Of a stretch of DNA of 12,474 bases, positions 6,537 through 12,474 are shown in pieces; the first letter of the stretch is position 1; the number at the start of each line of letters is the position of its first letter. The position numbers were made by a program, and so were the translations under genes. A model generated the notes under the pieces. It did not search any database. It saw nothing but the letters and a program-made list of their open reading frames with translations, and had not been told where the DNA came from. The stretch comes from an uncultured Pirellulales bacterium (GTDB taxonomy: Bacteria; Planctomycetota; Planctomycetia; Pirellulales; Lacipirellulaceae): NCBI GenBank assembly GCA_947258835.1, contig CAMYJY010000149.1, positions 1 through 12,474 on the forward strand. The letters are read 5' to 3'.

Positions 6537-7379
6537 ATGGCAGCAACTATTTATTACGACCAAGACGCCGATTTGGCGGCCCTTCAAGGCAAAACCGTGG
6601 CCATCCTGGGCTACGGTTCGCAAGGGCACGCCCATGCACAAAACCTGCGCGACAGCGGTGTTCAAGTTGTCGTGGGACAACGGCCAGGCAGCGCCAATTA
6701 CGACCTGGCGGTCGAGCATGGATTTGAGCCGCTACCCATCGATGAAGCCACCCAGCAAGCCGACATCGTGAATATCCTGCTGCCGGATGAGGTGCAGGCA
6801 GATATCTACCGCGAGCACATCCGGGACAATCTCCAGCCCGGCAATGTCCTGATGTGCTCACACGGTTTTAATGTGCATTTTGGTCAGATCGAGGCCCCGC
6901 AGGACGTCGATTTACTGCTGGTGGCCCCGAAGGGTCCGGGGCACTTGGTCCGCAGCGAATTTGTCGCTGGGGGGGGGGTGCCCGGACTGATTGCCGTGGA
7001 AGACGATGCCAGCGAGACGACCTTCCAGATCGGTTTGGCCTATGCCAAGGGCATCGGCTGTACCCGCGGTGGCGTCATCCGCACCAGTTTTGCCGAAGAG
7101 ACGGAAACGGATCTGTTTGGCGAACAGGCGGTCCTCTGCGGTGTTGCCGCGGAGTTGGTGAAGGCCGGTTTTGAAACGCTGGTCGATGCGGGCTACCTGA
7201 AACGCGTGCTGGAGGAAATCCAGGACGGTACTTTTGCCCGGAATTGGATCTTGGAAAACAAGGCCGGGGCCCCCGGCTTCAAAGCCCGCCGTCGTCGGGA
7301 GCGGCAACATCCCGTCGAAATCGTGGGCAAGGAACTGCGGAAACTGATGTCCTGGATTGACGACAAAGTTGTTGAATAA
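6537..7379 (+). pseudogene. ilvC: Ketol-acid reductoisomerase with an in-frame ~55-residue internal deletion
   Basis: KARI converts acetolactate or acetohydroxybutyrate to the dihydroxy acid with NADPH and Mg2+. The 280 residues begin normally: Rossmann GYGSQG at 25-30, SHGFN with the active-site His109, APKGPGH at 130-136, and the metal ligands Asp192 and Glu196 in TDLFGEQ. After FETLVDAGY220 the chain jumps directly to L221-KRVLEEIQDGTFARNWI, joining bases 7196 and 7197. Class I KARIs (about 335 residues) have here YFECxHELKLIVDL through the YSVSxTAEYGD segment, carrying two metal-binding Glu and the substrate-binding Ser. All are absent, so catalysis is not expected. Both sides of the join stay in frame, and the end RRRERQHPVEIVGKELRKL looks normal. 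A weak AGGA lies 11 nt before the ATG. Either this is a real deletion allele, with another ilvC elsewhere, or a sequence/assembly loss of about 165 nt. Confidence 0.85.
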
Positions 7380-7393
7380 GGTCCTCAGATTCC

Positions 7394-8227
7394 CTAGAGC
7401 ATCCATTGCCCGAGGGAAAACTTCGTTTGCGAGCGGGCCTGATTTCTGGAGTTTTGCCGCTCCGCGGCCCGTCGTGCTTCCTCGTCACCGGCCAGGTAGA
7501 GGGTGACGGGGGCACACAGCTCAGCCCAGGTGGTTTGCTGCTTGATCCAGAGGATCTTTTCGTATCCGACGGCATAGCAGCAGACGCGGACCGCATCGCC
7601 GCGCCAATGCTGGGGCACGACAAAACGAATGCTGAGGTCGTGCGTTCCTTCCAGGGTGTTTTGGGGGGTATTGCGCAACTTGAAGAAGACACCATGCTCT
7701 TGGTCGACGGTACCGCTGGCGACGACCGCTTGCTGCGGGGCCAACCGCTGCTGGACTTCGGTAATCACTTCGCGGTTGGAGAGACCGCCACTGAGGGAGG
7801 GTGAAATCTTGGCGACCAACTCACCGGCCGGCACCGGCACGGCACCGCCGATCGAGGCGCCTAAGGACTTGCTCCCCTCCGTGGTCTTGGTCCACTCGAT
7901 ATCGGCCCCCAACGCGCTTTCCAGGCGTGTGCCTGGGTCAAAGCTATGCACCCGCACTTTTCGATCGCAGTCGGTCACTTCAATCCGCACCTCTTCCACA
8001 TCCTCGATAGCACCCCGTAGTAAGTGCACCGACACGCGGAGTTTCAATTCGACTATTTTTTCATACGGACGCTGGTCGGTGAGCAGATCGTCCGCGCTGA
8101 TGTGGCATTCCGCCACGCGGGCGAAATCGAAGCTGAGCGCCGGGCTGCCAGCATCGACCCAACTGACAGGAGCCAAATTCCAGAGAGCCACACAAAGAAT
8201 TTGCACCGGGAATCGGGGGATCGACAT
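7394..8227 (-). CDS. Predicted secreted protein of unknown function
   Basis: I do not recognise the family. The ATG at 8227 gives 277 residues and is preferred because GGAG lies 6 nt upstream; an ATG at 8239 would add four residues. The N-terminus is a plausible Sec signal peptide (hydrophobic ILCVALWNLAPVSW, then VDA|GSP at about residue 26). The mature part has alternating beta-like strands (KIVELKLRVSVHLL, VEEVRIEVTDCDRKVRV), a Gly/Ser-rich middle (GASIGGAVPVPAGEL to SPSLSGG, about 122-148), a CCY pair near 216, and a charged Arg/Gln-rich end. No membrane helix follows the signal peptide and no catalytic motif is seen. It converges on ilvC with only 14 nt between stops, and no terminator is visible there. 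It is a good candidate for a lineage-specific periplasmic or surface protein. Confidence 0.7.
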   Translation of the reverse strand: MSIPRFPVQILCVALWNLAPVSWVDAGSPALSFDFARVAECHISADDLLTDQRPYEKIVELKLRVSVHLLRGAIEDVEEVRIEVTDCDRKVRVHSFDPGTRLESALGADIEWTKTTEGSKSLGASIGGAVPVPAGELVAKISPSLSGGLSNREVITEVQQRLAPQQAVVASGTVDQEHGVFFKLRNTPQNTLEGTHDLSIRFVVPQHWRGDAVRVCCYAVGYEKILWIKQQTTWAELCAPVTLYLAGDEEARRAAERQNSRNQARSQTKFSLGQWML

Positions 8228-8239
8228 CTTGGACTCCAT

Positions 8240-8603
8240 TCATCGTTCCGGTTGGTCGCTTACCAAGCATGCACCGTAGTGCAAACGGTAAAACTGTTTG
8301 CTGCCTGCGCGCATCCCAGCGGCCAACGGGAGCGGGCCAATGTTCTCCGGGCGGTAGCTCGCTGTGGTTGGCGGCCCCCCCGCTCAAGCCGGGGGCGGGC
8401 ACTGCCACCCCGTGCACGTGGACTGGTGATCCATCAAGAACGGCGCGCCCCCTGGTGCCAGATTTGCCCTCATTACAGAAAAGACCGTAGCGGCAAGTGC
8501 TGCTGTGCTAGTGCGCCGTCCTCATAGCCCGTTTACGCACCAAGCGACAGAAAGGTTCTCTGACGATCCAGTACGAGCCCACGGCAAACAGGCCAACTGC
8601 CCG
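8240..8603. other. Intergenic region carrying repeat-family-1 copies
   Basis: There is no convincing gene between the Ni-SOD stop and the secreted-protein start. A partial plus-strand copy of family 1 sits at 8246-8265 (TTCCGGTTGGTCGCTTA). A fuller reverse copy follows at 8318-8392, so the two ends face each other with about 50 nt between. The remaining ~200 nt before the sodN stop show nothing recognisable. Confidence 0.5.
8318..8392 (-). repeat. Dispersed repeat family 1, copy C
   Basis: Read on the minus strand it gives CCGGCTTGAGCGGGGG, a Cys-free noncoding stretch, then CAGCGAGCTACCGCCC, ACATTGGCCCGCTCCCGTTG and GCCGCT. This matches copy A almost throughout, with a few substitutions and small indels. 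It lies in the leader side of the secreted-protein gene and beyond the 3' end of sodN. Confidence 0.65.
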
Positions 8604-9062
8604 TTACCTCTGAACACTGCCCGGCAGATTATAAACCTGCTGAAATGCCTCAATAGCCGCCTGCAAGGCCTCGGCCTGGACGGGATCGGCAGACTGCTTG
8701 CACTGCATGGCGGCTACCAATACGCTGTGGGCGGCGGTGAGTTTCTCCTCATAGGCAGCGTCGCTGGATTGAATCCTTTGCGCCATAAAATACTGGGCAA
8801 TGATCTGCTGCGTGTTGGTGGCGTGGGCCTCTTTGGTGGCCACCCAACGGGCTAGCTGGTTGTGCCCCTGAGGATCATGGGTCGCGGACAATTCCTGAAT
8901 CTGTCCTATTGCCTTGGCAATGGTCGTCTGGTCTTCCCGCATCTCGGTAAATCGAGCGTCGTCATCGTAGATGCCGCAGGGGACTTGGCAATGCGCGCTC
9001 AGATAGGCCGCCGGCAGTAAGATTCCCATCAGCACGACCAGCACGATTCGTAGTTGTTTCAT
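8604..9062 (-). CDS. sodN: Nickel-containing superoxide dismutase with Sec-type signal peptide
   Basis: The enzyme dismutates superoxide to O2 and H2O2. The chosen ATG at 9062 gives 152 residues with GGGGGGA a few bases upstream. Residues 1-23 form a signal peptide (KQLR, then IVLVVLMGILLPAA, ending YLSA), and the mature chain starts HCQVPCGIYDDD. This is the Ni-hook of the family: His1, Cys2 and Cys6 (H24, C25, C29) as nickel ligands and Tyr9 (Y32) gating the site. The remaining ~129 residues look helical (RFTEMREDQTTIAKAIGQI, NQLARWVATKEAHATNTQQI, IAQYFMAQRI), as in the four-helix-bundle Ni-SOD (117 mature residues in Streptomyces). Signal cleavage after the A at 23 would itself expose the N-terminal His, replacing a dedicated SodX-type protease, and none is seen nearby. 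An in-frame extension to 9542 is rejected because it runs through intergenic repeats. Confidence 0.92.
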   Translation of the reverse strand: MKQLRIVLVVLMGILLPAAYLSAHCQVPCGIYDDDARFTEMREDQTTIAKAIGQIQELSATHDPQGHNQLARWVATKEAHATNTQQIIAQYFMAQRIQSSDAAYEEKLTAAHSVLVAAMQCKQSADPVQAEALQAAIEAFQQVYNLPGSVQR

Positions 9063-9198
9063 GGTGTGTCCCCCCAGAGTAATGAAGTGTTGTTCCATTT
9101 GCATGTTCCGCTTCCAGGATAATGTAATCCCGCGACTGGCAGCAGTCAAATCAAGCTGGCAGAGCGAAAGCAGGGTGGGTACGTCCTGATCTTGGTAA

Positions 9199-9247
9199 GC
9201 TACTGCGTCACAGCGGTTGGCTTCGCCAACCGCTGTGACGCAGTAGC
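9199..9247. repeat. 49-nt perfect palindrome, 23-bp stem with 3-nt loop
   Basis: The arm 9199-9221 (GCTACTGCGTCACAGCGGTT then GGC) is the exact reverse complement of 9225-9247, with loop TTC at 9222-9224. Either strand would form a very stable hairpin. No T-run follows immediately on either strand, so it is not a standard intrinsic terminator, and a 23-bp perfect stem with no mismatches suggests recent insertion or active maintenance, as for REP- or MITE-type elements. Confidence 0.8.
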
Positions 9248-9272
9248 AGATGTTCTGGCTGATGCAATTCAT

Positions 9273-9290
9273 CGTGCTCGTGCTCGTGCT
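9273..9290. repeat. Hexanucleotide tandem repeat (CGTGCT)x3
   Basis: Three exact CGTGCT units occur at 9273-9290, followed by the decayed unit CGTAAT. It is noncoding, in the sodN-RimK gap, and length variation between strains would be expected. Confidence 0.6.
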
Positions 9291-9318
9291 CGTAATCGAA
9301 GAGCAGCTCCGCTGGCCG

Positions 9319-9341
9319 AGCCCATCTTTCAGGGATGGGCT
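9319..9341. repeat. 8-bp hairpin AGCCCATC/GATGGGCT
   Basis: AGCCCATC (9319-9326) pairs with GATGGGCT (9334-9341) around the loop TTTCAGG. It has the compact form of intergenic palindromic repeats and is not followed by a T-run. Confidence 0.45.
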
Positions 9342-9375
9342 ACCCCCTGCCAGCCTCGGCCGGACGCTCTCGATC

Positions 9376-9409
9376 GCCCCGGTTCTGGCGCGTTTCACGG
9401 AACCGGGGC
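9376..9409. repeat. 10-bp GC-rich hairpin
   Basis: GCCCCGGTTC (9376-9385) pairs exactly with GAACCGGGGC (9400-9409) across a 14-nt loop. It lies in the same repeat cluster. On the minus strand it is more than 150 nt beyond the RimK-like stop, so it is an unlikely but possible transcript end for that gene. Confidence 0.45.
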
Positions 9410-9441
9410 TATCGCCCATCGGCTCAGACTCGACAGAGGGA

Positions 9442-9486
9442 GGCCGCCCCGCGTTCAAGCCGGGAGCCGACTGTCGGTGCCACCCA
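9442..9486 (-). repeat. Dispersed repeat family 1, partial copy D
   Basis: GGCCGCCCCGCGTTCAAGCC and the following GGGAGC...GGTGCCACCC resemble 8370-8410 (GGCGGCCCCCCCGCTCAAGC) and the reverse of the left end of copy A. Only the left module of the family is present; the GAGCTACCG and ATTGGCCCGC modules are missing. Confidence 0.45.
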
Positions 9487-9526
9487 GCGCGGCCCAACGA
9501 ACACCGATTCGCGCCCGCAAACCGGC

Positions 9527-9554
9527 AACTCGTAGCTCGCAACTCGTAACCCGC
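9527..9554. repeat. Tandem 14-nt repeat (two copies)
   Basis: AACTCGTAGCTCGC (9527-9540) is followed directly by AACTCGTAACCCGC (9541-9554), 12 of 14 identical. It sits just outside the 3' end of the RimK-like gene (stop at 9564). Confidence 0.5.
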
Positions 9555-9563
9555 AACCCACTC

Positions 9564-10562
9564 CTAGCCTTGTGCCAGCACCCGCAGCGGTACCTCGCCG
9601 GGTGTGCCGTTGGGGTCGGCCAGATGTTCCCAGCGGCGCTCACCTGCCAGTTGCTCGGGGGTCAGGACGTCGATGGCCTGCAGCTTGGGCAAGATACCCT
9701 GCCGATTGGCCAGTTGGATCGCCAGTCCGGGGCGGGCATTGGCCTCCAGCACGACTGGCCCCATGTCGGCATCGATCATGAAATCCACACCCACATAGCC
9801 CATGCCCAGCGCGTCACTGGTCCGCATGGCCACGTCCAGCAGCTCCCGCCAGTGGGGGATTTGCATCCCCGCAATGGGCTGCTTGGTATCCGGGTGCTGC
9901 GTAATCGCCCGATCCTCTCGGACCCCACCAAAAGTCAAGCCGGTCGCCAGATCGATCGCCGCGGCCACCGCCCCCTGGTGCAAATTGGCCCGTCCTCCCG
10001 ACTGGCAGGTCGGTAAACGGATCATGGCCATCGCCGGGACTCCGCGATAAATGACCACACGAATATCGGGCGTCCCTTCCACGGCCATACTCATAATCAT
10101 CGGATGGCTGACAATCCGTTGTTCCACGATCACCTTGTCTTCCTGTCCCCCCAAGGAGTAGAGTCCCGAGAGGATGGTGGACAGATGGTAACGTAAGTCA
10201 CTCCAACTGATTTCACGCCCACCAGGGGTAAAATAGGATTCGCCATTGTGGTGCGAGATTACCAAAATACCGCGTCCCGCCGCGCCCGAGGCAGGCTTGA
10301 TAATAAACTCGGCACGATCCCCGATTAATTTGGCGAACCGCACGCAATCCCGATGCCGACCGAGGACCGCATAAGTCTCCGGCATGGGGATACCATGCTC
10401 CGCGCAAATTTGTTTGGTGAGTAATTTGTTGTCCACGCGGGGGTAGAGGGAGCGCGGGTTGTTTTCCAGGATGTAGGAAACGTTGCGGCGATTGATGCCC
10501 AAAATGCCACTCTGGGCAAGTTCCTCAGGCCAAGCCCAAAAACGTGTGCGGCGTTTGTCCAT
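9564..10562 (-). CDS. RimK-like ATP-grasp ligase (alpha-L-glutamate ligase-related)
   Basis: The 332-residue protein is a cytoplasmic ATP-grasp enzyme of the RimK-related type, expected to form an amide or peptide bond between a carboxylate and an amine via an acyl phosphate. Visible features are an N-terminal preATP region (GILGINRRNVSYILENNPRS, LYPRVDNKLLTKQ), the ATP-binding FIIKPASGAAGRGI at 86-99, DIRVVIYRG at 166-174, GRANLHQGAVAA at 190-201, and the Mg-binding VDFMID...VVLEANARPGL at 259-280 with Glu273 and Asn275. The length fits the family. It lies 179 nt downstream of the inactive-transglutaminase 7TM gene on the same strand; this pairing recurs in proteobacteria and planctomycetes and was predicted to be an amidoligase modification system (Iyer, Aravind and colleagues). 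The substrate is unknown; glutamate should not be assumed. The repeated hairpin element ends 10 nt before its ATG. Confidence 0.9.
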   Translation of the reverse strand: MDKRRTRFWAWPEELAQSGILGINRRNVSYILENNPRSLYPRVDNKLLTKQICAEHGIPMPETYAVLGRHRDCVRFAKLIGDRAEFIIKPASGAAGRGILVISHHNGESYFTPGGREISWSDLRYHLSTILSGLYSLGGQEDKVIVEQRIVSHPMIMSMAVEGTPDIRVVIYRGVPAMAMIRLPTCQSGGRANLHQGAVAAAIDLATGLTFGGVREDRAITQHPDTKQPIAGMQIPHWRELLDVAMRTSDALGMGYVGVDFMIDADMGPVVLEANARPGLAIQLANRQGILPKLQAIDVLTPEQLAGERRWEHLADPNGTPGEVPLRVLAQG

Positions 10563-10572
10563 GACTTAAAAT

Positions 10573-10651
10573 CTCAAACTGAAAACAAGGCTTCCATGAA
10601 GCCGGTAAAGCCCGAAAAAACAGCCCCCGTTTCCGCACCGCGGCGACTCAC
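10573..10651 (-). promoter_or_regulatory. Hairpin leader element upstream of the RimK-like gene (second copy of the ilvN-upstream element)
   Basis: On the minus strand the core (10613 to 10573) reads GGGCTTTACCGGCTTCATGG, then AAGCCTTGTTTTCAGTTTGA and G, differing from the ilvN copy at 3 of 41 positions. The GGCTTC/GAAGCC hairpin is kept. Similarity continues to GTGAGTCGCCGCGG at 10651-10638. It lies within the gap between the 7TM gene and the RimK-like gene, so it could carry a separate promoter or act in a joint transcript. No Shine-Dalgarno is obvious in the 10 nt between it and the ATG. Confidence 0.5.
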
Positions 10652-10681
10652 CAAAAAACCTGGTTGAGAGGCGGATGGAGT

Positions 10682-10740
10682 GGGCTTTTCCGGCCCAAAC
10701 CGGCTGGCACCGGGCATACCTGTTTTCACTTTGACTTAAA
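10682..10740 (+). repeat. Diverged third copy of the leader element, inverted
   Basis: GGGCTTTTCCGGC, and further right CTGTTTTCACTTTGACTTAA, resemble GGGCTTTACCGGC and TTGTTTTCAGTTTGAGATTT of the copy at 10573-10613, but in the opposite orientation. The middle hairpin is not conserved. It abuts the stop of the 7TM gene (10742). If real, the whole gap is an inverted pair, arguing for a mobile or dispersed repeat rather than a gene-specific leader. Confidence 0.3.
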
Positions 10741-10741
10741 A

Positions 10742-12382
10742 TCATCCTTGGTCCGGGCCGCGCTCTTGGGCCAGATCACGAAATCTCCACAGCTCTGTCA
10801 GTCGGTAGCCACTATAGCGCCCGATGAGGATGAATACCGCGATGGTAAAAAAATGCACCTCGGGATAAATCAACACCAGTTTTCCTACATCATCCCACCG
10901 CAACAGCACATAGCAAAACGCCGCGACCACCACCGTTCCCAGCACCAACTGCAGAGCATACCCGGTGCTGTCTTCCTCGGACGTGACGAAAAACCGTTCT
11001 ATTAAGATGGTCAAAATCACCAGGGGGAGCAAGACCGCTTGCGGGCTTTGCTGGGGCGACAGATAGTTTAGCAGCGACACCCCAAAAGCCACGCACAGGA
11101 TGATCAACGTCAAGACGATACTCAAGCGAGGAACCATCAGCAGATGGAGCCTTTCCAGCAGGGAACGCCCCACCAAGCCGGCGATCACCACCACCAGCAA
11201 CACCACCAGGCCCGTGCCCCAGGCAGCATAGATAAAACTCATGGCCAACAGCGCGGGAGCAAAGGTACCCAGCGTGCGGAGCCCGATAATATTGCGGAAA
11301 ACGGCCGTAATCAGCGCACCCCAAGGAAGCAACAACATCAGCGAGAGCAGGGCATGCATCTCCAGCGGCAGGCGGGTCAAATCAAACATCTGACTGGGCC
11401 GTTTCATTTCTTGCTGCAAGACTTCCATCTGCGGTGGCAAGCGTAACATGGAATACTGAGCGGACACGAGTGCGGCGTTTTTTAGTCGGATAATTTTGTC
11501 GTCCCCACGACGCACGGGTACAAACCAGTGGGGCATGTCGCGGGCATATCCATGGGCCGGATCGAACGGAATCCAGCGGTTATCCCGATGAACTTCCGTC
11601 CACACATGGGGCTGAGGGTGCTCGGCATGGCGCAGCTCAAAACCCGTGACCAGACGGGCGGGAACGTCCATGGCACGGCACAGTGTCACAAACACCTTAG
11701 CCCGGCCCAGGGCCGTCGTGCGCTTGAAAGCCAAGGCCCAGGGAACGTTGTCCCCCTCATCTTTTTTGCTAGCATTGCGTAAATCGCGGAGGCAATAATC
11801 GAAAATCCACTGCAGTTTCTCCCCCACGGTGATCCTGTCATCAGGCACTTGTTGGAGCACCTCACCGATACGCGGACTCTGCGTCGGGAAGGAATCATCG
11901 CCCTGGGTGTACCTGCGGCGGCGAATTGCCGACAGACTTTCCAAAGCCGCATACTGATTCCACATCTGGTCAGAGTGCAAACGGAGGTCAAATTCGGCAG
12001 TGACGTGGTACGTATCGGTATGCAACGTGGAAATACGAAAATCCCGCTGGTACCCCTCACGACTCTCCACATGCAGGCTGGAATCCAGATTGACGACATT
12101 CTCTTGCACGACTTCCGCAAACGGCGTGGCTAGGGGACGGCCGAGAGAGACCGTCGCCTTCGAGGTTTGATTTTCGACATCCAGATCCGTTTTGAAGGCG
12201 ATATCGTAGGTGAGACGCCAGCGGCTATCGGCACGGGCAATGTGGGCCCTCTCCCGGGACTGGTAGCGGGCCGTGGCCGCCAGGCATCCCAAGGCGACAA
12301 ATGCCAATACGGCTAGCCGGCTTAGTTGACGCGTGCTCAAAATAGGTAACCCTGGAGTTTTACGTAAAATTTTATCCCCCAA
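10742..12382 (-). CDS. Inactive transglutaminase fused to seven transmembrane helices
   Basis: The 546-residue membrane protein has one N-terminal helix (about 22-37), a long extracytoplasmic part (about 40-340) with a transglutaminase-like domain at 185-280, then seven predicted helices near 344-361, 371-387, 389-406, 418-438, 446-462, 476-495 and 505-521. The transglutaminase core TTALGRAKVFVTLCRAMDVP aligns with the GDCNEKAxLFVALxRAxGIP pattern of active members, placing Ala224 where the nucleophilic Cys belongs; His259 (QPHVWTEV) and Asp274 (FDPAHG) remain. It is therefore expected to bind rather than cross-link peptides. This matches the family annotated as inactive transglutaminase fused to 7TM. 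The RimK-like ligase lies downstream on the same strand, its usual partner. The start is uncertain: TTG at 12382 follows a stop codon directly, while TTG at 12340 would remove 14 residues and still leave the first helix. It may anchor or present the ligase's product at the membrane. Confidence 0.9.
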   Translation of the reverse strand: MGDKILRKTPGLPILSTRQLSRLAVLAFVALGCLAATARYQSRERAHIARADSRWRLTYDIAFKTDLDVENQTSKATVSLGRPLATPFAEVVQENVVNLDSSLHVESREGYQRDFRISTLHTDTYHVTAEFDLRLHSDQMWNQYAALESLSAIRRRRYTQGDDSFPTQSPRIGEVLQQVPDDRITVGEKLQWIFDYCLRDLRNASKKDEGDNVPWALAFKRTTALGRAKVFVTLCRAMDVPARLVTGFELRHAEHPQPHVWTEVHRDNRWIPFDPAHGYARDMPHWFVPVRRGDDKIIRLKNAALVSAQYSMLRLPPQMEVLQQEMKRPSQMFDLTRLPLEMHALLSLMLLLPWGALITAVFRNIIGLRTLGTFAPALLAMSFIYAAWGTGLVVLLVVVIAGLVGRSLLERLHLLMVPRLSIVLTLIILCVAFGVSLLNYLSPQQSPQAVLLPLVILTILIERFFVTSEEDSTGYALQLVLGTVVVAAFCYVLLRWDDVGKLVLIYPEVHFFTIAVFILIGRYSGYRLTELWRFRDLAQERGPDQG

Positions 12383-12474
12383 TTATAATTGGCTGGGGGG
12401 AGGGATGTGACCTCCAAAGCTGGTTTTTTTACCTGTTCTTCCCAGCCACCCCGGTTCCATTAGGCGCCAAAATC
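12383..12474. other. Upstream region of the 7TM gene
   Basis: There is no gene in the final 92 nt. AATTATAATT at 12381-12390 contains TATAAT on both strands; on the minus strand it lies at 12387-12382. If it is a -10 box, transcription would begin near 12375 and the downstream TTG at 12340 would be the start. No good -35 box is visible 17 nt upstream, so the promoter is weakly supported. Confidence 0.25.

Larger units (their letters stand above)
9063..9563. other. Repeat-rich intergenic region between sodN and the RimK-like gene
   Basis: No gene is visible in these 500 nt. The first ~130 nt, upstream of sodN, should hold its promoter, but I cannot define -35/-10 boxes. The rest is a patchwork of a 49-nt palindrome, a CGTGCT microsatellite, two further hairpins (9319-9341 and 9376-9409), a partial family-1 copy and a 14-nt tandem repeat. 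The stretch between two minus-strand genes has clearly collected small repeats. Confidence 0.6.

Noticed and set aside
8024..8527. Plus-strand frame of 167 codons
   Set aside because: It is antisense to the secreted protein and continues through repeat copies; there is no protein signature.
9063..9542. In-frame N-terminal extension of the Ni-SOD
   Set aside because: It would read through the 49-nt palindrome and other repeats; the ATG at 9062 gives a proper signal peptide and has a ribosome binding site.
9199..9560. CRISPR array
   Set aside because: The repeats are different palindromes and short tandems, not one direct repeat with regular unique spacers, and no cas gene is near.

Overview
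The window looks like a piece of a planctomycete chromosome, probably near Pirellulales. The reasons are a moderately high GC content, wide repeat-filled intergenic gaps, a class I ketol-acid reductoisomerase with the C-terminus seen in planctomycetes, a Sec-exported Ni-superoxide dismutase, and a RimK-like ligase beside an inactive-transglutaminase 7TM protein. This placement comes from recalled protein features, not from a search.

Layout. Positions 1-244 hold the 3' end of a FadB/FadJ-type beta-oxidation gene. A 254-nt gap with a strong inverted repeat follows, then a FadA-type thiolase (499-1545, +) that stops before its C-terminal catalytic motifs. It runs directly into the 3' end of a convergent uvrA (1516-4080, -). 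This UvrA keeps its UvrB-binding region, zinc modules and both ATPase sites but lacks the usual insertion domain. Behind it, on the same strand, lies a SAM-dependent methyltransferase (4223-5002, -) that looks more AT-rich. Then come about 880 nt with no convincing gene, and an ilvN-ilvC pair (5884-7379, +) for branched-chain amino acid synthesis. ilvC appears to have lost about 55 codons in frame, including catalytic residues. A convergent secreted protein of unknown function (7394-8227, -) is next, then a sodN-type Ni-SOD (8604-9062, -) whose signal peptide ends exactly before the metal-binding His1. A 500-nt gap full of palindromes and short tandem repeats precedes the last two genes, both on the minus strand: an inactive transglutaminase with seven membrane helices (10742-12382), followed downstream by a RimK-like ATP-grasp ligase (9564-10562).

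How the genes relate. FadB-like and FadA-like proteins would form the two-subunit fatty acid oxidation complex. IlvN is the regulatory subunit of acetolactate synthase and IlvC does the next step; ilvB is not next to them here. The RimK-like/7TM pair belongs to a known but functionally unsettled predicted amidoligase system.

Most notable are two clean gene lesions (thiolase C-terminus, KARI core) that are either real degeneration or assembly deletions, an ID-less UvrA, the exported Ni-SOD, and at least two dispersed repeat families. One of these places a near-identical 41-nt hairpin element just upstream of both ilvN and the RimK-like gene.
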